Position numbers and translations under genes: made by a program. The notes beneath the pieces were generated by a model, which did not search any database, was not told the origin of the DNA, and worked only from the letters and a program-made list of their open reading frames with translations. Below are positions 11,271 to 21,225 of a stretch of 64,000 nucleotides of DNA, piece by piece; positions within the stretch are counted from its first letter, which is position 1; each line of letters starts with the position of its first letter. The stretch is from Neoscytalidium dimidiatum (lineage: Eukaryota; Ascomycota; Dothideomycetes; Botryosphaeriales; Botryosphaeriaceae), in the NCBI GenBank assembly GCA_037367355.1, contig CM074705.1:1550001-1614000 (forward strand). The letters run 5' to 3'.

Positions 11271-12740
11271 TAAGTGTAGCTGTCATAAGATTTATCTGCA
11301 ATCCTAATTCTGAGATAGGGACGGCCATACGTGGTATCGAATCGTTCATGACATAGAGCCCACTAAAACACTGAAAGTCTTTTGCTCATTACGAAACCCG
11401 AATTTTGTTTGCCGGTGCTAAGACTCTCCTTCAGAGGCTCATTGACGTTGTCACAAAAGAGATTTTTCCAGGATCTTATTCGGCTTGGGATGGATTGAAG
11501 TCTGAATACCTGGGTAAGGAATGCGAGTGCAGTTCCGAATGTGGGGGAGGTCCGGTTGGGAGCCTTGTCGCTATCGAGTCTACTTCCCGTGGCTTTCAGT
11601 GGTGCAAGTATTAATTGCGGATACCAACAGCATGAATAATGCGGGGTCTCACCTCTCTACATAGGTTACTTAGTTAGTCGCGAATCCTCTCCGCCGCAAC
11701 AGCGGTCCCCGCACTTGAGTTAGCTTATCCGAAATGCCCGAAGCCATTCCCGCCTTAACACCGTACAGTTTCAGGCCAAAAAAGCCCGTTGATATATTTG
11801 AGACAAACCCATAGACAGAAGATTTAGTTAACGGATAGGATTGATCCCTACCACTGACAGATGATAGCAGAGTAAATCGTTTCGATGACTGGCAGGTCTG
11901 GGGAATGTTATGTATTTTCTCATGCTCGTCTCTGTATGATCGCCGGGCTCAGAACACTAGTTTGGATCGGTATATGAACGCTTCTTTGCATTGAAGATGA
12001 TTGTGTGGTTAATTAGGCAGTTTTGCGTGCTGAGGAACGGTTGGGATTGTGATGTGGATTTACGCCATAGCAAGTGAAGCATCAGAGGGTATTAGTGGCC
12101 TTCAATGTAGCCTTCAGCAGGGTTCCTCGGTCAGACTGGATTTATGGCGATTACAAACAAGCGCTATATCCCCTCTTTGTCCGTGAATTCAGCAGCAATT
12201 GTCGTATTCCGAAGTCTTCGGGATGCCGAAATACCCATCATAATCAACCTACGGAAAAACAGATGATCCCCAATCCCCGAAGGCTATTGCGGGGATTCAG
12301 TGCAATGGCCCGCTCTATAATGGTAGCATATGGGGTACTTGTGTAGGACGTTCCAGGGGGCTAACATTGAGTGGAGCGGTAGTATGAGTCCAGTCGGAGT
12401 CTCACGGTTGTTCACGCATAGCGGGGGCAATCATCGGGGAGACGGACTGCCGAATGCATGCTACACCACCGAGCCCAAAAACGTATATAGTTTGTCACGA
12501 ACATAGATTCAAAACACATCGTTACATCTTCCAACTTCATGGAGTGTTAGCTACGGGAAGTAGTTTGGTCCATTGATTTCCACAATCCTGCCTTTCTTCT
12601 GCCCCCTCCCCCATTTCTTCTTTTTTTTCCCCCCGCTTTTCCACAACGATCTCCCACTTGCCAATATTCAAATCGCCTAGCTAGTCTTGGCATCTTTGCT
12701 CTTTGGATGGGTCGGTTGGTTCCCCATCTAAGAAGCAAAG
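11271..12740. other. Intergenic region between two pseudogenes (1.5 kb)
   Basis: Divergent spacer between the transcription-factor relic (-) and the P450 relic (+). It is more AT-rich than its neighbours. It holds the palindrome CCGAAGTCTTCGG (12209-12221), the CCCCG/CGGGG inverted arms at 12275-12294 and a TATATAG at 12484-12490. Small ORFs at 11405-11614 and 12074-12346 have no recognisable motif and were not called. Confidence 0.5.
12209..12221. promoter_or_regulatory. Palindromic CCG...CGG site, candidate Zn2Cys6 binding site
   Basis: Perfect 6-bp inverted repeat around a central T. Inverted CGG/CCG half-sites are the classic targets of Zn2Cys6 dimers. It lies about 520 bp upstream of the P450 relic. 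Binding is inferred only. Confidence 0.35.
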
Positions 12741-13434
12741 ATGAAGACAAAGTATCGGTACCCGCCGATAGTACCAGGGTTGCCTTTCATTGGCAATACT
12801 TTCCAGTTCCCCAAGACAGACCAAGGCCCGTACCTCCGAAAACTCGGAGAGAAGTATGGAGAGCTGTAAGTGTTTATTCCAGGCGCAGTGTGTTGCAGCA
12901 TTGTCTCGTCAAGACTGATATCCCATCAGAGTCACACTCAAATTTGGGCGTACCTATTGGGTAATCTTGAACTCCCGGCACGTGACCCATGAGCTGCTTA
13001 ACAAAAGGTCGTCCATATACTCGTTAAGGCAGAATCCTCTCACGGCACACAACATCGTGTCTGGAGAGAAACGTATCCTTCTGCTGCCGACGGGGAGCTC
13101 TTGGAGGCGTCAACGCAAGATGATGCACCAACTCCTCAACGCCAGCCAGCAAAAGATTTTCAAGCCGTTCCAGGATGTTGAGCCCAAGGCGCCGATGCTT
13201 CAACTTCTGGATCAGCCGAAGACCTGGTAACTTTCACTGGGTCGTTTCTCACACTCAGCCGCCATGAGTTTGATTTTTGGGCACAGGACCGACGCCACTG
13301 CGAACACATCTGGAGAGTCCACATATATAACCCGTAGTTGGGGTGGGAGAGCTGAGCTTGTGCGTGGCATGCAACCGAAGTGGTTCTCGAAACAACATGA
13401 AATCCGGTTTTGGACCAGACCAAGATTTATGTAG
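12741..13434 (+). pseudogene. Cytochrome P450, N-terminal fragment only
   Basis: Exon 12741..12865 reads a P450 N-terminus with the proline hinge (PPIVPGLPFIGNTFQFP) and KLGEKYGEL. A 64-nt intron (12866-12929) joins in frame to VTLKFGRTYWVILNSRHV, ELLNKRSSIYS, and the C-helix segment WRRQRKMMHQLLNA (WxxxR). TAA at 13228-13230 interrupts; the same frame continues as LSLGRFSHSAAMSLIFGHRT, so the stop is a nonsense change inside a once longer gene. After about 13320 homology fades and the I-helix, ExxR and heme-binding Cys loop are all absent. About 165-170 homologous codons remain of the usual 500 or so. The product cannot bind heme. A TATATAG about 255 bp upstream may mark the old promoter. 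Confidence 0.85.
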
Positions 13435-14913
13435 TCTCCAACCATAATTAAGGGGCCAGCTGCTCGAATCAACAAGCGCCATATCCGCCGGGCCTATGAA
13501 CACATACCATCAATATCAGTTCAGTCTCGTGTTCCAAGGCCGATGAATCCATTGATACCACCCAGTCCTCCTCTGAAAATTCGGAAAAAATCCCACGTAC
13601 CAAAAAGGGTACGCTATGGGAATGACTATGGCGATCATCCGGCGAACGAGCAATGTGCAAGTTCCAGCCTTATAAAGGAGGCCACTGGGATTTCTGCACG
13701 CCAGACTACGAGCCATGTGTCGCGTTGACCAGAAACTGACAGAAGGGACACGCCGGCTGAGTCTGAACTCCAGGGAGTTGTAGTAGCTCTGTTACTACCC
13801 TGAAAGACCCACGGACACACATCAATAGGTGTCTCAATCGGAGGCGATTATAAAAGAGACCAAGGCTGTCGTCTTGCTTATCAGGCAGGGCTGGCGTACG
13901 ATTTAGACACATCTCGTGGAGTAATCTGTCCTCCTTGTAATGGGCACCAAAATTGGGTCCCCAAGTATACTCCTTGTCGTCCTCGCATTGGGAAAGTGTG
14001 TTGTCAGCACCAATTTTTTTGCCTTCGTCCGGTTCTTGATGAGATTCTTATCCCGATATTCCTTTTTTTTTTTTCTTCTTCTTCCTCCTTCTCCTCCTCC
14101 TCCTCCTCCCTCCTAGTGCTCAACTCTGCTGCGTATACTCTCCTGTGGTCTGTTCCCATACTCTATCCCGCTCCCATTGCAAAGTCCAGAATATTCCAGA
14201 AGCGACGCTGCTTTCCGCCGAGTCGGGGCTTGGATCCAGTTCCGAGATGTCGAATTCGTTGAGCGATGGCACCGACGGATGTTCACATCCTGCCAGCGGC
14301 GAGACGTTGCGGCGTTGCATGCTGTCGGTTGCGGAGCAAGACCATCAACCCGCCCGCCGGCCTTGCCTGTGAATTCCCACACATGTATTGTACGAGCGAG
14401 CCTGACACTGCTTTGTCACAGCCTACCGGAAGCGCCACGTATCCCACGCCTACCCAACTAGTAGGAAACGTTGAACGGATGGCTCGGCCACCTGGAGCGA
14501 GGCAAGATACAGTCCAGGATACTCCGAGCGGTATGCGAGCGAGGCCAGTCCACGAGCCTTGTATCACGTCCATGTAAGATCTGGACCCATCTTCCTGCGC
14601 AAAACGTATGAGTAGCCAGCCTTGGTAGTCATTGTTTGGCTTCCGAGAAGCGGGGTTCTAGACAGCGCATGTTGGGCGGAAGGAGGCAGGCGACGAGGCG
14701 GATATCGAAGCGGCCAGTCCAACGTGCTATCGACCGATTGCGACTTTTTTTTTTTCAGAATGACGTGGGAGAAGGCCGATCGATAATATCGGCATGCTTT
14801 GGTCCAGCCAGCGATGCGATTGATGTGAGCAGTCTGCCTCAGATCCAGCCTTGCCCAAGCACCCCCCCTCCCGGCCCCCCGCGTGCCCTCTCCCACGGGG
14901 GCATCCGTCAGCC
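13435..14913. other. Intergenic region with pyrimidine tract
   Basis: About 1.5 kb between the P450 relic and the 3' end of the peptide transporter. It includes a T/TTC/CTC-rich tract at about 14060-14115. ORFs on both strands (such as 13516-13716 minus) show no family signature; it may contain further unrecognisable debris of the relic cluster. Confidence 0.5.
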
Positions 14914-16740
14914 TCACGCCCCATCACCACCATCTTCCTCCTTCCCGTGCCCGCCGATCCCATCCTCCTCCTCGTTGTGCTTCCTAAATACCCACCAAAA
15001 TACCCCGGCCGTGACCGCACACGCCACCGCCAACCCCCCGTACAAGCCGACCAGCAGCGGATCCCTCGCCAGCGGCGACACCAGCCCGCCGATCATGGCG
15101 CCCAGCGCCGTCGTCAGCAGGTACAGCGCCATGATGAAACTCTTCATGCTGGCGGGCGCCTTGGTGAACGCGTACTCCAGGCCCGTCACGCTGGCCAGGA
15201 TCTCGGAGACGGCGAGGACGAGGTAGGCGGGCGTCTGCCAGGCGACGTGGACGGCGTTGGGGGCGTAGCCGCCGCCGCCGCCGTCCGGGCGAGCAAGCGC
15301 CTCGGGGCAGGCGGCCGGGGCGGAGAAGCAGGGCGGGGAGGCGTAGATGGCGTGCTGGAGGGCGGCGGCGTAGGCCATGGCGGCGGCGGCGAGCAGGAAG
15401 CCGCAGGCGATGCGGGTCAGGGGCGGGAGCGGGAGGCCGCGCGCGCGGAGGAAGGGGTAGGCGTAGCGGTCCATGAGCGGGATGAGGCAGATGACGGCGA
15501 AGGGGTCGATGTTCTGCATGATGTCGTTGGGGATGCCGTGGAGTTGCATTTGGCCCGCTGGGGGGCGCATTGTTAGTGTTTGTGCTGTTAGGTGCTGCTT
15601 GTGTGGTTGACTTACCCTGGGAGATGAAGTTGTTGGACATCTGACCGAAGGCGGCCCAGTAGATGGGGTAGAAGCAGAAGACCTTGCAGGCGAGCAACGC
15701 GCGTTTGAGCTCTTCGACGAAGGTGTCGTCCCATTGGATCTTGCGATGGATGGCGAAGCTGCGTTGGACGGATGGCTTTGCTGCATCGAGGTCGCCTTGG
15801 TTCATGATAGCGATGTATAGTGCCTTGAAACTGTTTGCGATGACAGACCCCGATGGTGGTTTGATCACGTATCTGTTCTTCCCGATGGCGATGAGGACGA
15901 AGCCGATCATGAACATGCAAAGCGGCAGAAGGTATGCTGCCCAGAAACCGATGCGAAGCTCCATAGTACTCGTTGCGATGGCAGAAAGGGAGCCGATGTT
16001 GATGCACATGTAGAATACCATGTAAATCCGTTGAATGGTTAGGGCTGGGTCGACGATCACACGTTCTCCTGAAGGTAGAATCTTGACCCTTTGCTTTGTT
16101 TCTTCATACTGCTCGGCGATGAGCGGAGAGACGTTGCTCTTGATGCCGCCTGTACCGAGGCCGATGACGATGATAGCTGTGAGAAGACCTGGCAGCGCAT
16201 ACCCAGCCTCGATAGATGAAGGTAGGGAAGTAAGGAACAGGATTACAATGCCAGCCATGTAGACCATGGAGAAGTACACGATGGTCCAGTATTTACCAAG
16301 GTACTGATCTGCTACGACGGCCCCAAATATGGGAGTAACGTAGCACCAAAACTGAAAAAAGCTGCTGATAAGCGTTGCACCGTGCTGGCCAAGCCCTCTG
16401 GGATTCAATCAGCCAAGCCCAGGCCAGCTTCAGAAAGCAGTAACTTACATAGCACCCGGAAGCCCGCTTGGGTCGTGATACTTGTTCGCCATGTAGTTTT
16501 GAAAAGGACCCGACAAACCATAGTAGGCAAAGCGCTCGCACAGCTCAACGATCGCTATGAGAGAAGCGCTCCAGGGCAGGCTGTCCGGGACCTTGCGGAG
16601 CGACAATCTCTCATCATCAGTCGGCTCGTCCTCATCGACTGACAAGGCGCTCAGAATGTCAATAGACTTGCGCTTCGCTTCGATGACTTCTGGCGTGTCA
16701 ACCGCACTGGAATCGCCGTTCGCAAGCGAGTGTACACCCG
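14914..16740 (-). CDS. ptr2: POT/PTR2-family proton-coupled peptide transporter; N-terminal exon unresolved
   Basis: Exons 16397..15616 and 15557..14914 are firm. The first resolvable exon ends at 16449 and is open upstream to about 16762. The joins give PGAIGLGQHGAT and NNFISQAGQMQLHGIPNDI, both expected for the family. Landmarks: VELCERFAYYGLSGPFQNYM (PTR2 signature), GTGGIKSNVSPLIAEQY (second signature), and about 12 hydrophobic helices. It imports di- and tripeptides across the plasma membrane with protons. The correct frame has no ATG before the first helix (it reads GVHSLANGDSS and then meets a stop upstream), while another frame just upstream reads VVAPSPLTPEKERPSIG. So an extra 5' exon, or a frameshift near 16750, must be assumed; the given 5' limit is approximate. 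Confidence 0.85.
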
Positions 16741-16762
16741 ATGCTTGGCCTCTCCTTCTCCG

Positions 16763-17828
16763 GAGTTAGTGGGCTAGGAGCGACGACCTGGGGACGATCA
16801 ATGGTACCTTGCTATTGAGCGATCATGGTGGACTCTGCCTACACTCGAGCCGGCGCCGAGATTTTCCAACTCTACGGCAGGCTCGGCTTGGGGTACGGAA
16901 GCGTATCCTCCGCGGGTTGAAGCAAGGGGCGGCATTTTGTTCAGGGAGTTCGTCACAGGATCTCAGAACAGAAACTACAGAGGCGCGTAACGTGTCATCG
17001 AGGCCTCGGAAATGGCATTTTTGGAGTTGGGTTCGCGAGATTGAGTTTGCTGTGCAGATAACACGTGGATGTCTATCAGCGTTGCGCGGCCCCTAAGCCG
17101 AGCAGGGAGGCCGGTCCGGGGTTGGGCCCTGCCGGAGTCTGCGGGTTCAGCAGGTGGTGAGAGCCAAGACGGCGTGGTGAGGACTGGGGATTGCAATGAC
17201 AGACGGATTGAAGAATAATGAGCGAAGGGAGTAGCTGGAGGTTTACGGGCGTCAGCTCCGCGACGGCTCTGAGGCGGATAGGGTTGCGCTCGTTGCGGCC
17301 CGTGCGCCAAGGACGACTCCGCAAAAGGGAGTCAATAGCGGATGACAATGGGAAGGGATGATGTTGTCTTTTTTCTCAAAGCAAATGCTGGAAACGTGCT
17401 TTCCCCAAGTTCGTCGCTGTCTAGTTGAGGCTTAGAGCGATGCAGATGGCGGGTTGGTGGAGAGCGGGCGCGCCAGTTCCTCGATTTGGGCATTGCCTCA
17501 GCTCTGGACTGCGGCGCTAGACCTGAAACAGCTCTTCAACATGCATCTCTCCAACGCCTCTATCGATCTCGTCCAGCCCATCTGCTGACTACTGCTGCTG
17601 TTGTCATCGCTCCCCTCCTAACCATGGACGCCGCCCCGCGCTATCTGGTCTTCCCGTATATAAGTTTGTCTCCATCCTAAGCCTTACATCGCCATCTTGC
17701 CCCCTCTGGAACACATGCGCCCTATCTCCACGCTCGTTTGGCGTCGCCATCTGCCTCATCCATCAAGATTCCACCGGGCCCCAAGCCAGATATACCGAAA
17801 TTCTGGGTCTCACCTTCCAGTTCGCACA
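16763..17828. other. Divergent promoter region, peptide transporter and SDR
   Basis: About 1.07 kb. It probably contains the missing first exon of the peptide transporter (16763-16900) and the promoter of the SDR gene. Nothing else recognised. Confidence 0.5.
17657..17663 (+). promoter_or_regulatory. TATA box candidate for the SDR gene
   Basis: TATATAA followed by G, about 170 bp before the ATG at 17829 and downstream of a C/T-rich stretch. Position is plausible for a fungal core promoter. Confidence 0.45.
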
Positions 17829-18833
17829 ATGGCTTCGTTCCGCTATGCTGAAGCCTTCGCCTCGCCCAACGGTCCCGGAGACGCCCGTCCCACGGCTCTG
17901 GACATCATCCGCGACGAAGGCCTCGAAGGCCAGCTGAAAGGAAAAGTCATGCTCGTGACCGGCTGCTCCTCCGGGCTGGGCGTCGAGACCGCCCGAGCGC
18001 TGTGCGCGACGGGCGCCCGCGTCTACTGCACGGCGCGGGACCTGCGCAAGGCCGAGCGGTCGCTCTCCGGCATCCTGGAGCCGGGCCGGGTCGAGCTGCT
18101 GCGGCTGGAGCTCGACTCCCTCGAGAGCGTGCGCGCCTGCGCCGACGGGTTCCTGCGGCGGAGCGGGACGCTGAACGTGCTGGTCTGCAACGCGGGGATC
18201 ATGATGCCCCCCTACGCCAAGACCGCGGACGGCTTCGAGTCCCAGCTCGGCACGAACCACCTCGGCCACTTTCTGCTCTTCAACCTGCTCAAGGAGGCGC
18301 TGCTTGCCGGCTCCTCGCCGTCTTTCAATTCGCGGGTCGTCGTGGTCTCGTCGCTCGGTCACCGCGGCGGGGGCATCCATTTTGACGACATCAACCTGGA
18401 GAAGGATTACACGCCAAACAAGGGGTATTCGCAGAGCAAGACGGCGAATATCTACATGGCCAACGAGATCGAAAGACGCTACGGTTCACGAGGGCTCCAT
18501 GGGCTCAGCCTGCATCCCGGTGGGATCACGACGGGCCTGCAAGTCCACATTGACCCCAAGCTCAAGGAGCAGTGGGCGAGCAACAAGGATATCATGAGGG
18601 GCACCTTGAGTCCAGCACAGGGCGCCGCCACTCAAGTCCTGGCTGCTGTTGGGAAGGAATTCGAGGGGAAGGGCGCCAAGTACCTGGAGCAATGTTCGGA
18701 AAGCGGTCCTGCGAAGGCTGGTTATACCGTAGTGGACAGGGGATACGAATCCTGGGCGTTTGATAAAGAGAAAGAACAGAGACTATGGACTGAGTCATTG
18801 AAGATGGTAGGACTCAATGAAAACGAATCCTAG
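17829..18833 (+). CDS. Short-chain dehydrogenase, WWOX/retinol-dehydrogenase-like
   Basis: A single exon of 334 residues. Seen: cofactor loop LVTGCSSGLG (about residue 40), CTARDLRKAE (Arg suggesting NADP(H) preference), CNAGIMMPP (NAG motif), GTNHLGHFLL, VVVSSLGHRGG (catalytic Ser), YSQSKTAN (YxxxK) and LHPGGITTGL. This pattern is typical of the fungal branch near retinol dehydrogenases and WW-domain oxidoreductases; no WW domain is present. Substrate is unknown. The ATG at 17829 was preferred to upstream in-frame codons because family members begin shortly before this point and a TATA box sits 170 bp upstream. All catalytic residues are present, unlike the SDR relic at 8.1 kb. Confidence 0.9.
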   Translation: MASFRYAEAFASPNGPGDARPTALDIIRDEGLEGQLKGKVMLVTGCSSGLGVETARALCATGARVYCTARDLRKAERSLSGILEPGRVELLRLELDSLESVRACADGFLRRSGTLNVLVCNAGIMMPPYAKTADGFESQLGTNHLGHFLLFNLLKEALLAGSSPSFNSRVVVVSSLGHRGGGIHFDDINLEKDYTPNKGYSQSKTANIYMANEIERRYGSRGLHGLSLHPGGITTGLQVHIDPKLKEQWASNKDIMRGTLSPAQGAATQVLAAVGKEFEGKGAKYLEQCSESGPAKAGYTVVDRGYESWAFDKEKEQRLWTESLKMVGLNENES

Positions 18834-19257
18834 ACAACATCTCGCGGATAGGAAAGGCCGGGCTTACGCCGAAAATGTACAACTACTGTCCATTTCATCA
18901 TTCGTAACTTCTTTTTAAATTACGCGCCGAAAAGAGAGAGGGAAAAGCAAGAATGAGGATGTGTGGAACACCAAAACTGCGTCTCCGCTGAAGATGGGTA
19001 TTGCAACTGACGGTCGGCTCCAAAATGTGAGCTTCTAAAAGGAAGAAACCATGCACAGAGCTTGCCCATCATAAGTATTGGAAGCCCTTCACTCATATGG
19101 CTGTTTTGCGGAATGAGATGCACTTACGCCTAGGCAGATATTTCCAACTATTCATACAAGCACGCTTGCTGACGACAGAGACCTCAGTAGATGCATGGGG
19201 TGTTGACGACTGAAAGGTGCCTCACCGGGAGGATTCCCAATCTAATGTCAATGCAGA
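18834..19257. other. Convergent 3' spacer
   Basis: Shared 3' flank of the SDR gene (+) and the RRT8-like gene (-). No gene seen. Confidence 0.55.
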
Positions 19258-20497
19258 TCAGACCAAGGTTCCGTAACTCTGACGCGGCGGGTCGTCTATG
19301 TAACCTGGGCCTTCATCTTCTTCGACAGGGTTGCCTTTCTCTTCCATATGGACTACTAAAAGGGCGGAGCCCACGGTGGTAGTCAGGAGGAAGAACATGC
19401 TCAGAACAGGAACGAGCTGCAGCATGAGTGCCGACGTGCCGAACCTGTAACAGTTAGCGTTTTCTGTTCTTCAAGAGCATGCGCCGACGCAATGATCCCT
19501 TACCATGTGTATTTCCATCTCCACTCCTTAATGTATTTCTGCCTCGTTTTTCTGTCAAAATCGAGGAACTTGAAATATCTCCAATGCTGCAGAGGCCCGG
19601 CTCTATAACCGGTAAGGAAGATGAAAAGCGGGACTCCGGCAATCGGAATGAGGTTGAGAGGGAGCAACAAGATAAACTCGACTATCTGGCGTAGGTTGAA
19701 GGGAGCGTAGACGGCATGGCGCTCACGCTTTCCCAGCCTCCTGACTGGATCGTCTCCATCCGGGGATACAGGACGCCGGGTCGTAACTAGATCCTCGTAG
19801 CCTTTTGCAACAAGGACCTGCGCGTGTGGTCAGTCAGGTGAGGTGATGCAGCTGCATTTTTGAGCCACAGCGCTGCAAATAGCTAGTTTCTTATGCTTTC
19901 ACATGCGTAGACGGGGAGGCGTTGAGGTCCCACCAAGATGCATATGCATGTAGAACGTATGCCGGTCTCGGGCGGGTCCTCTTTCCACTTCACGTCTAAG
20001 CGCGAGCACATCATCGGGCATGGCGGGAACTATAAAAAACCTGACGTACCGCATCAAAAATATCTACCTGGGTCTCATCGACGAAGAAGGCTTCAAAAAT
20101 GATGGCGACGATGGCAGCGCCCTCACCGAGCACCAAAAAGGTGCCGTTCACCCAGGCACCGGCGTGGTGGAAGACATACAGAAAGGCAACCTGAGGCAGA
20201 TAGGTCCAGATGAAGAGGTTTGCGAGCACGAACACAGACAGCAAGAAGCACGGCAGCAGGCGGCCCTTCAGCAGCGGCCACAGGTAAGGGTGGGTGCAAA
20301 AGTACCAGAGGCCCTGCTAACGTTAGATCAGGCCAGGCAGATGCAGCGCGACGACGCGCAGACGCAGACGAAGGCGACCTGTCGAGTGGGAGCATGGCAG
20401 CGGATGGGCATGCAGCACGCACCTTGAAGGGAAACAGCAGGCCGGCCTGGCTCACGGTGTTGACGGGGCGGGCAAGAAGCTGGTAGGCTCGCGACAT
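19258..20497 (-). CDS. RRT8/LDS-type outer spore wall membrane protein
   Basis: Four exons, 20497..20423, 20313..20050, 19817..19504 and 19444..19258, give 279 residues; the gene is fragmented by introns and no single ORF reveals it. Protein order: MSRAYQLLARPVNTVSQAG, then LWYFCTHPYLWPLLKG, hydrophobic segments (CFLLSVFVLANLFIWTYLPQ; LVLGEGAAIVAIIFEAFFVD), a basic middle part, RQIVEFILLLPLNLIPIAG, FIFLTGYRAGPLQHWRYF and a last membrane helix near the C-terminus. This arrangement matches the Rrt8/Lds family, lipid-droplet or ER-linked proteins involved in yeast spore-wall assembly; in filamentous fungi the role is not established. All splice sites are GT-AG and phases agree. C-terminal tail is acidic (EEDEGPGYIDD). 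Confidence 0.8.
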
Positions 20498-21225
20498 CAG
20501 TGCTGGGCTGGATGGACGACGGTAGTTGATGGGCACTCTTTTCTCGGTTCGGGCTGGAGGCAAGATGGCCGAAGTGGGCTTGCCGGTCGCCTGGGCGAGT
20601 GGATGGCGGGCAGCTTGGGGCGCGGCAGGCCTGCGGCTAGCCGCGGCGTGCGTCAACAAGCCAGTCCAAGCTTCCTTATGACTGACGCAGGCTTCCCGCC
20701 GCGCCCTCGCGCCCTGCTGCATGCCTCAGGCACTGACTTACAAATCCCCGCCAGCGAGCGGTTTCCACCCGTCACGCCGTTCCCTCCGCCGCCACGGTGC
20801 TGCAGATTTCTAATGGCCGTGCTCAACGACATGCTGGACCAATCCTGCCATTTGGGAGAGGTCGGTTTTTCCGTACCAAAGTCCTCCTCATCCCTGCGCT
20901 GCATCCTGCTTCCCCGCCAATCACTCCCGCCGCAATGGATCCATCACCAGAGCCCGCGCGGGATTATTCAAGACTGCTAGCTGGGCACCATTATCCGAGT
21001 CCAGTCTCGCCTCCGCGATCGGATAACGGCACGAGCTCCTACGATGCATTTCTCCACAGCTGCAGCTTTTGACATGCCCGCTGCGCCCTTCGACTGTAAC
21101 TAGGGGCCGTTGTGACTCCGCCTCGGCCCTTAGTCCACCGAGCCGTTAAAAGATTCTCCTTCTGCTGTCCATTCGCTCAGTTCTTTCCCCTCGTCTCTGT
21201 CCTCTCCGCAATCCACAGTCCCGCC
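20498..21225. other. Divergent promoter region
   Basis: About 730 bp between the RRT8-like gene (-) and the MFS gene (+). ORFs here are weak and overlap on both strands. It is the likely shared regulatory region. Confidence 0.55.

Noticed and set aside
11405..12346. Small ORFs as genes or transposon remnants
   Set aside because: ORFs under 95 codons, no motif, no terminal repeats found; treated as spacer.
14984..15615. Arg/Pro-rich extension of the minus-strand frame into the last transporter exon
   Set aside because: This is read-through of the intron at 15558-15615 into a wrong frame; the spliced frame gives conserved membrane helices.
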